Positions 22,896-41,779 are shown, counted from the first letter of the stretch. The stretch is DNA of 64,000 nucleotides from Euonymus europaeus (GCA_963580455.1 OY756972.1:3735001-3799000), one strand, 5' to 3'. The notes: generated by a model from the sequence alone, not told the origin. Made by a program: numbers and translations.

Positions 22896-25800
22896 TCATG
22901 GTCTTCCACTTAGCTCTAATGGTTCACCGGAACCCCTGCATTTCCTCAAAGCCAACCTTATATCACTCAACATCTCAGTAACCTTGATGCCCTTCCTGTC
23001 GAAACAGAAAAGTAATCTTAGTGTTACTTTGGTTGCTTTAGAATCATATCAAGAACAAATAAAGGACACATTCCAGTGAATGAATACCAATAAAGTTTGA
23101 AACGATACAATAGTTTATCGACTCGTAAAAAGACAGAAAAAAGAGAGCATTATCTCCATAATATGTTGAGATTGTCAAAAACAGTACCACTTTTCAATGA
23201 CTTATCCGACAGAGAGACGAAAAATGGTCCTCCGATTTCGATGAACCATACCAAGTCTGCACGACATGATACAAAATATGCAAAGCACAAATGATGATTC
23301 AAGTTCTAGTCAAGTTTTAATGACAAACTGGTTTGGAATAGGCTAGCTGAGTCCATCGTAGCCAAAAGGATATTTATTTCAAATAAAAAAGGATTTATGG
23401 AGAACTTGAGTGTTTTCGTGAATTTGTTAAAAGTTTAAACCCATTCATTGGCAACCCAGTAACAAGCTGTCCATGAACGGGCATCTTAACCCGAATTGCG
23501 GAAATGCCAATTCGGTGGTCTGACCTATGATGCTTAGGTTGCAACTGAGCAACATTTATAAGAAGTATCTACATGATGCCTTAGTCGCAATTGAGCAGCT
23601 ATATGAAAAAAAAAACAAATCAACAAACGTAATCGTGCAGGGTGTATTTCTTGCACAATATCACACAAAGCTGTGTATCAGTGTGAATAGATTTACAATC
23701 TGTGAAAATTTCAGCGCACAAGAAAAAAATGAAAGAACTAGAAGAAAGAGTTGGGAAGGGAATTGGGTGGAAGAACGAGGAAAGTTATATCTCTCATGCT
23801 GTCTAATCTGGCATTTACAGATGGAGAATGCTAACTGAAAAAAGTGCAGTAGTTAACTTACAGAACGCTAACACCCACAACAGAAAGGGGACGTGGATAG
23901 TCTTCAATTTCATAAATTTTTTCGCCATTTGAAGACTTCGCATGAGGATCTTCATGCTCACTGGATGAAGACTGTTCGGAGCCTATTTTTGTCTCAGTAA
24001 TCACCTCATCACTTCCAATTCTGAGTATTTCCTCAGTCAAGTATGGAAGCCTATCTCTAGCCTGAAAATTTGACAAAATTGACAAGATCTGAAACTTGAT
24101 AGAAATACTCTCATTACAGCACAGATATCAATTTTGATGCTTGAGAAGAGAGAAAAATCCGAAAGCCTGAAACCTCGGGAAGGTCAATTTTATTTAGCAC
24201 CACAATATATGGCCGTTCAAGGTATTCAGGGTTGTACATCCGCAATTCCTGCAATAGCACAATTTCTGTAAAAAACTTATAGAACATTGGGACAAAATAA
24301 AACAACAAGTGACAGAATTTCCACATTGACATACTATTCAAGAACAAGCTAAGTAGCTAACTGCTAAGCATAAACAAAAATAACATCTCAATAAATAACG
24401 ATGAGAGCTCATTCATGAAAGAGATTGATATTTTCTCTGTTCTGTGTAAATAATACAAAAAATAAAAAAAACAAAATGCTATCTACAAGGAAAATAGTTC
24501 TTGTTGACCTATCTGATTTATGTTGATTTAACTAACAAGCCTGAAAGGATAAGTAAAAACAGCCGAAAGATGTTTCTAAAAATTATGATATAGCAAGGAA
24601 AGGTAGAATATGCCAGGGAAAAGATATACTTCTTTAACAGTTCTGTAATCATCCACTGGGTTTTTGGTAGCTGCATCAACAACGTGGACCAACATACGAG
24701 TTCTCCTCAAGTGCCTCAAGAAATTGCGACCAAGACCCTGAAGGATGCAAGGTTTCAATTTCGTATTTAGGAGCTTTAGAATAGACATTTGACCCGGATA
24801 CAGAACACACAATACCTTTCCCAGATGAGCACCTTCTATAAGACCAGGCAAATCTGCCAAGGTTGCTTCAGATGAATACATTCCTGCTCCTAATGCAGGA
24901 TCACCTCCAAGGCGCCCAAGGTTTGGCATCAAAGTTGTGAAAGGATAATCAGCAATATCAGGCTTCGCAAGTGTAATAGCCGCCAGAAGGGTTGATTTTC
25001 CAGCATTTGGTAGCCCCTAGAAAAGTAAGTGAATATCTATTAATATATGAATCCACAAAAATCTTTTAAAATAATTATCCAACTAGATCCATAAGAAAAA
25101 ATAATTCACTAAAAGAAGACGAGAAAAACAATCACAGGATAACATATACTTCAAAACTGTCATTTTCTTATAGTCAACCAGGTCAGCTCTCACCACTGAA
25201 CTGATTAACAAATAACATATATAAACTAATACACAAAGGATATCCACCTAAGCTGAACATTCTTGACGTTCTAAATTCAGATAATATAATTTTAGGCATT
25301 AGTTTAATGCTCATAATGAATCAACCCATATTAGTATCAGTGTATGACAAACAAAACAAGGTTCAGGAATCAAAATAGACACAGGTCCATCCAATGCAAT
25401 ACAGTCACGAACTTTAATGTTGATGTTGCACTACTGATACTTAAGGGCTACATATACACACATATGGCCTTTTACGTCTAAGGATGGTGGTTTTGCTTCT
25501 AGAAGCTGAACGATACATGTATATATGATACTTCTGATGTAACACGGAAAAGGAAAATGAGCATTACTTACAACGAGACCAACATCAGCGACAACACGTA
25601 GAATCAATTCCAAACTAACCTCCTCGCCAGGCTGACCACGAAGTAGAACCTGAAAAACACATATGCCTGACAGCCAATTAGAATGAAAAACAAAACAGCA
25701 CTTCTGAATGGCAACATATCACAAAGAGCAGTGCTATGGTCAGTATGGTGAAATATATCTTGTCATTTTAGCTCTCTAAAATAAGGTCTCATGGTAGTGT

Positions 25801-28800
25801 CAAGAAAGTCCATTAAAGATGCTATGTACAGATTCGAAACTCTCCCACTGACGATGTCAAGATTTAGATTCTATAAGATGCATTACACTTCAACTATTAC
25901 AAAGGAAAGGAATTTATTTTTGTCACAAGAAGTTGTAGCATAATATTAGAAGAACAATGCATCAAACAACACCTGCAAGCAGACAATTCCATAAGTCAAA
26001 AAGACACCGACCTATCAACCAAATCTTGAGGCAGGTCAAGCTGATAGAAAAAATTTACACTTGATTAAATAGCTAAGTTTATGGATTGTCGATCCTTTTC
26101 CTTTATATCTATCTCAATAGACAGAAAAAGGGAATCAATACAAGAAAACAGCTTCCATGATCTAGACTTTTTGTTTCTTCTGTATCAAGAACATCAAAAA
26201 AGTGGACACGCCAAGATTTTTTTCTAGTGTTTCCGGTACATAGAAGTAATAATTTGGCCATAGATTGGAAATCCTAGATACTGAACATATCAGAAATAGC
26301 ATTAGAGAGATGCGATATTTTCCCCAGCTATATTGGTGAATAAAAATTTCTGATCAAATCATTCCAAACAAGAAAACAAATAACTTGGATCCTACTGATG
26401 TCTGAAACAGAGATGTTTTCCTCAAATTACAGTAGGACACAGTGACCAGAGTTGTTAAAAGCTCGCTTAAGCGCTAAAGCGAAGCAATCAGAAGCCTTAG
26501 CGCCTTGATCGCTTCTCTTCTGCGTGTTTTTTCGAAGCGAGCTTAATCTCGCTTACCCGCGCTTTTGTGAGGCGCTTAAAGGCGCCTAATACCTGCTGTG
26601 TTGAAGCCATAAAACGATAACAAAAATAGAATCCCTAGCTCTCTAGCCCCGCGACATCTCATGTTTGAGTTGCGACTCCTCTGCGTCTCTTTTCAGCTTC
26701 TCTCTGGCACACGCGCGACATCTGTCTTCCTTGCTGATCTGCTTTCGGTTGCTCTTCAAGTCCTCCTCAAGCTGCCGCTGCTCTTCAACCATTTATGTGT
26801 TATGCTTTTATGAATTATGACTTTATGAGCAGTCTAGATTTGTTCCAGCCTTCCAGGGATGTTGAAATGTCTATTTTATTTATGAATTGAGTGTTAAGTG
26901 CCATGAAAATGCAGGAAATCATCTTTTTTGCTGCATGTCTTCAAAAGCACGCTTAAGCTAGCACCTAGAGCTTCGAAGTGCTAGGAGGCCTCTGGCGCTT
27001 TGCAGCGCTTAGGGCTTTTAACAACTCTGACAGTGACACACTGACAAAGACAATCAGAAACGTGGACTTTACCTTATCATTATCATCTCTCAGCACATTT
27101 GGTGTTGAAGCCATCAAAATTTTCCTTCTATGCTCTGGCGCGTCCAGCAAGCTAATCTGCCAATACCCCCACCCGAGAAAGAAATAGAAGTATCAGTTAA
27201 AAGCTTGCTATTGAACTAGAACAGAACACCAACCATAATCTAACAATGTCCCATTTATAAGTAATAAAGTTCCAAACGGAAATTAAGCCCAACCACCATA
27301 TATAGTTCTAGCTATACATCACTCACGTAACAAATTGATAAAACTACTTGAAATCCATTCATGGTTAAGAAAATTGAGTCTCACCCCTCCTTGTCCACCC
27401 CTTGCAACAAGTATTTCTTGACCTGGATGTGCTAGATCAGCCAATAACTTCCCTCTTTTACGTTTTACGACTGTACCTGTCATATGAATACATAATCAGA
27501 TATATGGATGGAACTGTTTTATAACATGAATTTCCAGATGTCTAAGAAAAGAATAGTAATATTATACACACACCTGCAGGCACAGGAATCCTTAGTGTTG
27601 GGCCAGCAAGTCCATCGTGCAAACGAGGGGTTAAAATGCCCATGGCACTGACATTTCCACCACGTTTTGCATTATATCGATTCTTCTCGTGGAACTCTAA
27701 CAATGTGTCTTTTTCTTCGTCTGCATAAATTACAACATCTGCTCCATGGCCCCCCACAGGGAGAATTATTGATCCATCAAAATCCCTCTTATATGATCCT
27801 TCCTTTCTTGTTTTCTTTTTCTCATGTTTTCCTTGTGATTTGGCAGCTCCTTTGTTAGACATACTAAGTATTGCACCATGGCCTCCATCGCCTGAGCGAA
27901 CTGTTATAATTACCTGATCAAAATACTTATGAGGTTCCTTTATCAGCGAATCATTGCTTGCGGACGTAGTCTCTTTGGCCCTTGCAAGTCTACAAGTAAT
28001 TGTGTATCTCAAGTTCACAGAAGTGACACTGGTGTGATACCTATCAAAAAATTAGCAGCAAATTTTGGTACTTGAATAGTCACAAGGTTGAGAAATTGGA
28101 TTGAATAGTAAATAGAGCAGAAGAGTCAAGATAAACACACAAAAATTTCAAGAGATGAAAAGATAGAATGTAAGAGTCAATTAAAAGTTCTGGAATATAT
28201 ATTTTAGTAGGGCATAAGCTTAGATTTAAATCAAAACATAGCTTCGATAACTCTTCACATAAGCAGATGAACATTAGTTTGGATTAATAACATTGGAAAG
28301 GAGGGTAGCAATGCTACGAACAATCCACAAAAGCAAGTGTAGATAAACATATCACACTTTCATGCAAAAAAATCATCCTCGAATTTACTTAATCAGAAAT
28401 TCAGTTCCACACAAATGGAAACAATCATAGCTTCGTCTAAAATCACTGCCCTTAGCTTAATCAGAAATTCATTTCATACCGAAAAACTACCATAACAAAT
28501 TTTTTACTTTTATCAGCTTTCCAATGGTACATGTGACCCACTATCAGAGTTGTAGTGGTGCAAACTAAAGGACCTTCAATTCATGGAAAGAGCCGGAATG
28601 CTCATATTTTCCAAGAAATTTTCATCAACGAAAGTCTATCTAAATTGAAACAATTAGCACAATTCATGATATTAAAAATATAAACCCTAACATTAAAAAT
28701 TATGCTCAATATTATCTGCGAGTTCATATTTACATAGAAACTGCAATTCAGCGTGTTTGAAGGAGTGGAAGGAAGGAAGTATAAACAGCGAATGCAAAGA

Positions 28801-28909
28801 AGTAATACCTTTTTGGAGGAACAAGGTGATGGAGAAATAGCTTATTGTTACCGAGACCAAAGCTTTGAAGAGAAGACGACGATGGTAGAGTAGCAGCTAG
28901 AGAAGCCAT
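22896..28909 (-). CDS. Obg/CgtA-family GTPase, organelle-targeted
   Basis: Eleven exons on the minus strand join in phase: 28909-28809, 28040-27574, 27476-27385, 27156-27073, 25649-25572, 25016-24816, 24737-24630, 24248-24174, 24061-23862 and 22995-22896 form ten coding blocks, the last two ending the G domain, for 501 residues by my count. The first about 50 residues ([18 protein letters not shown]...) look like a plastid or mitochondrial transit peptide. An Obg glycine-rich domain follows ([19 protein letters not shown] ... [10 protein letters not shown]), with a Lys-rich insert near residue 105-120. The GTPase domain has G1 GLPNAGKST at about 275-283, G3 DLPG, G4 NKID and a G5-like SVL. 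Obg GTPases support ribosome assembly; plant versions act in chloroplasts or mitochondria. Length (about 500) is nearer the short plant OBGL/OBGM type than the longer OBGC. The 1.4-kb intron 25650-27072 carries a hAT MITE. (Count of blocks listed here: ten.). Confidence 0.9.
26447..27029. mobile_element. 583-bp hAT-type MITE in an intron of the Obg gene
   Basis: The element starts CAGAGTTGTTAAAAGC and ends with its exact reverse complement GCTTTTAACAACTCTG, giving 16-bp terminal inverted repeats. It is flanked by perfect 8-bp direct repeats ACAGTGAC at 26439-26446 and 27030-27037. An 8-bp duplication with CAG...CTG ends is the hAT signature. Subterminal GCTTAAGCGC / AGCGCTT-type motifs recur inside both ends. 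There is no transposase frame, so it is non-autonomous. Confidence 0.92.
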
Positions 28910-29866
28910 TAGCGCAAGCACAGGCAAACGGACTCTGCAAATGGACTGCAGCCAGACTGGATAAAGAGGGAGAGTGTTGGGCCAGAGCCCATTTAATTAC
29001 TGGGTAGAGTTACAACCCACTTTTTGTAAGCCCAAGATATTTACCCCAATCAGCTTTTGGACCTCAGCTAGGGATGTTAAGTTAGTGGGCTTCGGCTTAA
29101 TCTTTAAGCCTAGATGTTTGCCTGTTTGGTAGCCGAGAAAAATAAGGAAAATGTAATAGGGCGCATTTTTAACGCTTATAAATTCGATTTAACTAGTGGC
29201 GCCGCAGTTTACGTTTTTGTAAATTTTAATTAAATTCGATTAAATAAAGTAAATATTATTTAGTTACTCCATATGAAGTATACATATGGATTTAGAAGCT
29301 GTCCATAGATGTAGTTTTAATGTTAGCTAACTTCGAGTAATAAGATAAGATCGTAACCAAACAATACATTAATTTTTCAAGAAGAGCTACTGCCCATAAG
29401 TTTAATTTGAATTGAGATCGATTTAATTATATATATATATACAATTTTACAGGGGACAACAAATGTGAATAAACAAAGGACCTATGCCAGTTCAAGCAGC
29501 CACGTCTACAAGTAATTAATATGTCAAGTAAAAGTGGTACTTAGTGAGCAAGCTGCAAAATCTTGATTTCTCAACTTTGCTTTACCACAGTAAAATGACA
29601 CTTTAGATTTAGCCAAATTAATATGATTTCTACCACATTTGTCTAACCAATTAAAAATAACAAACCACACGTAACAACGGCTAAACCAGAACCTGATTAC
29701 GGTTTCTTTTGGGGTCGATCATGAATAAGGCTAACCTTGCCAAATCCAGGGCACCCAGATATATGACAGTCCTTCACAGAAACATTTTCAGATATGGGGG
29801 GATGACTATACTCTCTTAGACCAAAACAATACAGTAACGACCATTTCCTGGCCGGTATGCTTCATC
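28910..29866. other. Region between the Obg start and the GID8-like 3' end
   Basis: Obg upstream sequence and GID8-like 3' flank. AT-rich, with a short TA run near 29431-29442. No gene seen. Confidence 0.5.
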
Positions 29867-32800
29867 TTATCTTTTAAGAAAATCCTTCAGCGAAAATTGG
29901 GGATGCCCATCCTACAAAAACATAAATCAAAAGAATAAAAAATCATCAATGGCAATCAGTATTATTGCCAGTGATGATCCACAGTAAGTGCACATTTTTT
30001 CAAAGATATCAACAACCAACAAGGACGAAGGACCCTTCAAAGGGAATGTGGAGGGGGGAACCCTAGACCCTAAAACTGCATCCTATACGCATAAATACTG
30101 CATAAATATTCTATAAATATAGATATATATATGCAAAGAATATAATACTGAGCCACAGAAATCAATACGAGATATGGTTCTTATTCAAACATTAACAACA
30201 AATCGCCAATGCCCAAAGTTATAATGGCTCTCTTTCCTCTTTCCCCCCTATTCGAGGTGAAGCAAAAAATCAAACAAGAATATACAATGTATCCAGAATG
30301 GCAACGAAAGAAATTCATGTCGCAGGTTACCTTTCCATGCTCTAGACTCAAGCATTGTCTAACTACGGTAGTCTGTTGTATCAGTCTTTCCATAGCTGTA
30401 TAACTTGGCTTGTTCACATGGGCTGAAAATACACGAGGGAAGAAAAACAAAAAGGGGAGAGAGAATTCAATAGTTGAAGATGACAGATTGATGCACTAAT
30501 TGAATGTTTTAAATGGAAGATAAATAAATGTCACTCATGAGCGCAATTATATATAGTTATAGTGGCATCCTAAAAACAGAGAGAGTACACAGTACACAGA
30601 TGATGTAGCTCCGGAAACAAACCAAGAATTGCTCTGTTCAAATTATCTGCAACGCACTGCCGGTACTCCAAGCTAAGCAGATGAAACATTGGGGACTTTT
30701 CTGGATCCTCATAAGCAAGCAAGGCCATGAAATCCTGTAGCAACAGCAGTTCGTTAACATCTAATGATTATGAAAAATATGGTAAAATGGCTTCTGATGC
30801 AAGTAAAAAACATACTTCAAGCTTTTCCATATATTTTTGAACCTTCCCAAAAGGGGTCAACTTGGTCTGAGCAAATTCAAGAGCTTCTGTGCTGTCATAT
30901 AAAAAACTACTTTTACACCATAGAAATATAATAACTCAGGAAATATCAGTTATTATTTGCTCACCACTTTCTAGAGCAGACAAGCTCAACAAATCGAAGA
31001 CTCAGAAGATCAAAATGCAAATCCTGATTTTTCTCCAGTAACTCAGGAGCCAGCTCTTCAGTCAGTTCAATGGCACGTAGTGCATTTCCCTCTGATGCAA
31101 AATGAAAAATTCCTGACATACGATATGATATAGATCAAGATCAGCACAACAAGAAATCTCTGTGCCTGAAGAAATAGAACAAAACCAGCAAAAGGGACGA
31201 TATTTTATGTAAAGGAATAGCATAAGAGGTGTAAAAGTGATCACTTAAACAGCTATCATTCCAATGACTAACAAAGTTAAGAAGATCAATACTAGTAATT
31301 AACCATCATTAACCCCTAGAAAATCGACTCACACCTTACAAAATAAAATTATTTATCAATTGTTCAAAATGTCATTTATAAGCAAACACTTGAAAGTATG
31401 TCTGAAAGAGTATAAGCTAGCGTAGAGAGTAATGTCTGAGAGTATGTATGACAGAGTATAAGATGTACACACGCTTGACCAAACAGACGCTTAGAGAAGA
31501 AAACAGCACATGTAACTTGATTCTATTTAGGCTTCCAATAATTCAATATGCAGGAAATGTAAGTTTATGAACATCTAAATTTTCTTGTTTATCCTTTCCA
31601 TGTAAATGGGGGGTGAGACTGGGACAGTGGTAATATTGCTTCATTACAGCTTAGGCCTCACAAGTTCTAACCATGGAAATAATCTCATCATAATGAGGTA
31701 AGGCAGCCGTGCTCTCTAAGACCCTGGAAGAATCTCGTTCTTTGGGTTTGATGAATTGGTAAAAATTGTTCCAGGTTAATGTAGACTCAAGTTTACTCTC
31801 AGCAAGATAGCAATTCAAAAAACAAGCAGATCGTCTAATTAAATCTTGTAAGGAACTTTCAAATTCTCAAACTTAAATGCAAGCATTAATTATAAATGCA
31901 CAGGCAGATTAAGTAGCCCAGTCAATAAAACCAGCAAACATCAATTCAGGAGTCATCTACCCTACTTTCCCAATAAAAAGAAAAATTCACGTACTTTTTC
32001 TTTTCTCCATGTCATCCAGATGGTCAGCTGTCTGCTTCATTCCAGTACAAGCAATGAATGATTCCACAGTTTCTTTGTAGCAATTATGCACAAGATATGA
32101 CAGAACCACATTATGGATATCATTGTCATTGACTGCCTGCAAAAACCACAGAAAAACCAGAAAATTTAAAGATCTATTATGAGAAGAAAAAACCATAAGA
32201 GTGCATCATGTCTCCGCTAAAGTGGCAATTGAGTGTTCACCAATTACCATCATCAAAGCCTTTTTTAAAAACAATTTGGGGTCAGGCACAAGAATTCAAA
32301 AGAAAATTAGTTGGGATCTCCAAGTTAATTCTCCTCCTCCATCCATTCCTCTCTAAAGTTACACTCTCACACAATCCTATAGCTTCTCCCAGGCTCAAAA
32401 GTCAAATCATAGGGCAAGAAAAAATGGGTCAACTATTTATGCATATGACAAGTTGATAACAACAATTAAGGTGCCAATGGCACTCTCAGTTGACACATGA
32501 AATGGTTCGGAAACATAGCTCACAGCTACAAGGTACATGGTCAGCTAAAATGACAACCAACTCACCATATTCAGTCGAAACTCTCCGTTATAGCTTTATT
32601 ATGTTCCTCCAAGTTTAAACGCCAAATATTTTGCCCTTTTTAAATGTACCGAATCCCAATTATTAACATCATTAAGCAAGTGTAAGCTATCTTATGGGTA
32701 TAATTTCATCCTTAAGAAAACAGCCGCCATCCTTTCATAGCCTAACTCCAAACCATCCTTCAGATAAGCCACCAGCCAATACCAAAAAAAATAAAAATAA

Positions 32801-33173
32801 TACACGTGGTCTCTTTTCACACAAGATAGAAGTGCGATGTCTACAGACTCAAACCCTAACTGAATTCCATATATGCGATCAGATTCACAAAATCAGTGCA
32901 ACACAGTAAGGCCATTCGATCACTGAAATCCCCAACTTAACACCACAAATTCAAAACAAAATAATATATTCCAAGTCAACGGTTTAGGGCAATGTTAAAC
33001 AGATGAGATAAATAGATAATGCTGCCAGATTATAATTTAATTCGAATATTGCCAATCGATGACTACACATAATTACAACAACTAAAGCAGAATAGATTTC
33101 AAAGGAAAAAAAAAACACAAAGAGGAAGGCAAGAGCTCACGACGTGATCATAGTAACGAGGATCGAAGTCCAT
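29867..33173 (-). CDS. GID8-like LisH-CTLH-CRA protein, subunit of the plant CTLH/GID E3 ligase complex
   Basis: Seven minus-strand exons join in phase: 33173-33141, 32136-31995, 31112-30965, 30891-30816, 30734-30623, 30422-30331 and 29911-29867. They give 215 residues. Order: MDFDPRYYDHV, a LisH helix pair (DIHNVVLSYLVHNCYKETVE, about residues 15-45), then CTLH (about 60-115) and the CRA region ending SLKDFLKR. Signature stretches are MFHLLSLEYRQCVADNL and PSYTAMERLIQQTTVVRQCL, shared with glucose-induced degradation protein 8 homologues. In yeast and animals GID8/TWA1 is a core scaffold of the CTLH ubiquitin ligase; the plant complex is conserved but its targets are less clear. Exon 1 encodes only 11 residues and is separated by a 1-kb intron, so the start is inferred from the conserved MDFDPR and splice phase. 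Head-to-head with the cysteine protease gene 1.2 kb away. Confidence 0.9.
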
Positions 33174-34378
33174 GATTGCGCGACTCTCAGTTAACGATAT
33201 ACGACAAAAGGGGGAGTTTTTAGGTTTTGCCCTTGAAAGAAGAAGTTCTTCGTGGTTCCCTTGTTCAGCCCTGCATGAGTACAAGCGCTGATATGGAGTT
33301 TAGATACGATAGTTCGGACACTGATTTTTACCTATCATCATCAGCCACGGAAGTTCTGCAGATTACGAACCGATATTGCCTGCTCTTTCCTCGTGTTTTC
33401 CTCGATTTCATTCTGTCTCATAGTTAGAAGCGGCCCAAAATCTATTGGGCTTTTCATGGACAGAGAACATTAATTCCAGTAACGAGTCCTTCATCGGGCT
33501 TAAAGGAGTGGCCCAGTTGAAAAGTCACGAATTGAATGCACAAAATTCAAGGAAAAATGATAACTTACATATAGTTATTTTATTAATTTATTTATTCTAA
33601 ATAATTATTTTATTGTCTTAATCAATATGCTGATCATTTATTTGATTTTATAATTTATTCTAATTAATTATTAACTTGTTAGGGTTTAACGAATTTGTTC
33701 CAGGTTTAACACCGATTGTTTAAAATACAACATAAAAATTTGATACATGAGCTCATTAGGATTTAACGAATTCATTTTCCTTAAAGTTTAACACTTATTA
33801 TTTAAATTATAAGATGCAAATCCAATATACAAGCCCTTTATGATTTAACGAATTCATTCGATTTAAGATTTAACACTATTGTTTAAATATGAACTATTAT
33901 TGGCTCCAAAAATATGAATTACTCCCTCATTTCTAAATAACTTTTGTTTAAAAAATTTTCACAAGAATTAAGAAAGATATTAAATAGCTCTAATATTAGT
34001 AAAAAAAATAGTGCATTGGACTAAAATACCTTTATTAAAAAGATGAAAGCTAATTAATGTGTGCAGTTATTAAACTTTTAGTGAAAAAAGAAAATTAAGG
34101 TAAAATTGTGAAAAAAATGTTAATTATATTTTGAATTTATAAAATGATCAACATTTTGAAGAAAAAAAAAATTCAAAACTATCATTATTTTGGAGCGGAT
34201 GGATATGGAGTATTTATCAATACCCAAATTTAAGAGAGATAAGGCCAAAATTTTTGACGGGTCATCCGCACATTCAAGAAATTGGGAGAATTTGAGGGAA
34301 AACCCACATACCCAAAGTCCCAAACCACAAGCACCCACCAACCTCAAATCACTCCGAACAGTCTGATGTAAAACAGAA
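33174..34378. other. Divergent intergenic region between GID8-like and XBCP3-like genes
   Basis: Shared upstream region of two divergent genes. It contains a tandem repeat (about 33678-33905) and otherwise AT-rich sequence. Confidence 0.5.
33678..33905. repeat. Tandem repeat, about 80-bp units, three diverged copies
   Basis: The anchor TTTAACGAAT (last copy TTTAACGAAT with flanking change) occurs at 33685, 33762 and 33844, each followed by a GTTTAACAC-like block, TTGTTTAAA and an ATATGAG/ATACAAGC-like segment. The unit resembles the reverse complement of the repeat at 43.80-44.06 kb. Confidence 0.75.
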
Positions 34379-39838
<5,460 letters not shown>

Positions 39839-40684
39839 TCACGAAGAAGGAAACACATCTTTGACAGCAGTGGCAGCGCTCAAGTAATTAAGCGTGTTCC
39901 TTAAAGTCTCCTTCTCCCTTTTCAATCTTGCCGCAGTGTCCTCCAATTCCAGCAGTGCCTGCTGCTCCCTCGGTGCTCCCTCGAATGTACTCCCAACAAA
40001 GAACGAGAAGGGCGTATGGAATAGATTCCTCCGCAAATCCTGTGCCTCCTTCTTCGGCCTTCCGTTTAGCCGATTCGACAACCGAATCACATCCTTCATA
40101 CATGTCTCCACTTCATGCGCCAACCCCTCCAGATCCTCCTCTCCGAATGGCCGGTCTTCCAGCCACTTCACCTCGGCCACTAGATATGGCTTTGTACGGA
40201 CCAAATCCGTCACGCAAAATCGCTCCTGCCCCTTACAGACGATAAAGAACCGGTCGTCTACTAGCCGCTCGTGCTTGACAATCTCCCCAACGCAGCCGAC
40301 ATCGGCAGTGCCCGATACGGAGTCGGAGTATATAACACCAAACCGCAAGTCAGTCTCTAGCAGAGTGTGCATCAAAATTCGATACCTGAACTCAAAGATC
40401 TGCAGAGGAAGAATTGCACCAGGAAATAGAACAAGGGGAAGCGGAAACAATGGGAGCTCAACAACGTCGCCTGATTTTGGAGAGTTCGTGTGGTGCTTCT
40501 CTGAGAAATAAGAGGCGGAGCAACGGAGAGACTCGACTCTTCTACGGTGGCAGAGATTGACCCCTGTTGGAGAAGAATAAAGGAAACATTTACGATTAGG
40601 GTTTGCCGGATAGCATGAGGTGTAAGTGCTGCAGGGCTTTAGTGAGGGTTTGTGAGACGAAATGAGCTGCTGAGGGAGAGCCAT
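39839..40684 (-). CDS. Plastid LON substrate-binding-domain protein (not a full protease)
   Basis: An intronless 281-residue frame. Residues 1-58 are Ser/basic-rich and resemble a chloroplast transit peptide. A LON N-terminal (substrate-binding) domain spans about 75-270, beginning VELPLFPLPLVLFPGAILPL and followed by IFEFRYRILMHTLLE and an ALLELEDTAARLKREKETLR helix near the end. The ATPase and Ser-Lys protease domains of true Lon are absent, as in the plant family to which Arabidopsis At1g75460 and At1g19740 belong (from memory). The function of these proteins is poorly known; a recognition or adaptor role is only a guess. The ATG at 40684 gives the only full transit peptide. A MITE-like element sits about 160 bp upstream. 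Confidence 0.9.
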   Translation of the reverse strand: MALPQQLISSHKPSLKPCSTYTSCYPANPNRKCFLYSSPTGVNLCHRRRVESLRCSASYFSEKHHTNSPKSGDVVELPLFPLPLVLFPGAILPLQIFEFRYRILMHTLLETDLRFGVIYSDSVSGTADVGCVGEIVKHERLVDDRFFIVCKGQERFCVTDLVRTKPYLVAEVKWLEDRPFGEEDLEGLAHEVETCMKDVIRLSNRLNGRPKKEAQDLRRNLFHTPFSFFVGSTFEGAPREQQALLELEDTAARLKREKETLRNTLNYLSAATAVKDVFPSS

Positions 40685-40837
40685 TGAAGGAGAATTGAGA
40701 GAGTTCCAGATTTATCAGCAAGTACAAGGTCCGTCATAGGGTAGGTGGCAAAAATTCGGGTACGGGTCTATTCAGGTTGAATAATACAGGATAAGTTTCA
40801 AAATGACTCCTCTATTTTAATGGATGGATCACTTACG

Positions 40838-41165
40838 TCTTGCTTGGGAGAGGTGTTCGGAGGGGTTGGGAAGGGTTCGTGAACAAGTGAATCACTTCGA
40901 ATTCTTGCTTGGCGCGAACACTTCAAGGTGTTCGGAGGGATTCACGAACCCCTCCCAACACCCCTTTTCCCAACCCCTCAAAATGAGGGGTTGGGAGGTA
41001 TTCACTCACATTTAAGGCTCTCAATCCCTCCCAACCTCTCCCAACCCCTCTCATACCAATCAAGGGTTCACTTTTATGAACCCCTCTCAACCCAACACCT
41101 CCCAACCCTACCCCTCCCAACCCCTCTCAACCCAACACCTCCCAACTCATCTCCCAAGTATAGCC
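40838..41165. mobile_element. MITE-like foldback element upstream of the LON-domain gene
   Basis: The left end reads CTTGCTTGGGAGAGGTGTT and the right end, reverse-complemented, reads ACTTGGGAGATGAGTTGGGA, giving imperfect inverted ends. The interior is unusually C/G-biased with repeated CCTCCCAACC and CAACCCCTCTCAACCCAAC units and self-complementary GGGTTCGTGAA / TTCACGAACCC blocks. Boundaries are approximate and no clean target-site duplication was found. Confidence 0.6.
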
Positions 41166-41779
41166 TTAATCTTTCTATCTTGATTAGTCTAGATATTTCA
41201 GAGTATTTAATTAATTATATTCGAATTTATTTAAATTTATATAAGTAAATCGGATAATAATTCGATTCGGGTTAGCATTTAGACAAGATGTTTGTCATTA
41301 GATCTTAACTTGATTTTTAATCAGATTTTTTATTTATTTATTTAGAATCATATTTCAAACATAAACCTCATGTTTAAAATTGATTTATTATGGGTTTAAC
41401 AAATCAGTCATCTGAATCGAACATAATTTTAGTGTTTGAATCATAACTCAGTTATAAATCAAACAAATTTTTATATTTGGACATTATGAGTCGAATAAAT
41501 CAGTCATCTGAATTTAATATAATTTTATCACCCCTTAATACAAGCTTTCATAACCAAAATTCGATGTCAAAATGATTCTGTTTTTGCCTTTTTGGTGCCC
41601 AAGTCAAATGCAAATTTCAATTATATTTGTGGTGGACGAAAATTGATCACCACCCCACCAGACTTGTTTAGCTAATAGGGTTTGGTTGGCCTATTGCTCC
41701 TTCGTGGTTCGATTGTCCTAATCCTGAAAAATAAAGACGACCGGTGAGTCCAAGACTCTATTCAATATTCATCATATTT

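Noticed and set aside
39894..40511. 205-residue plus-strand frame opposite the LON-domain gene
   Set aside because: It is the antisense shadow of the conserved LON-domain coding sequence.
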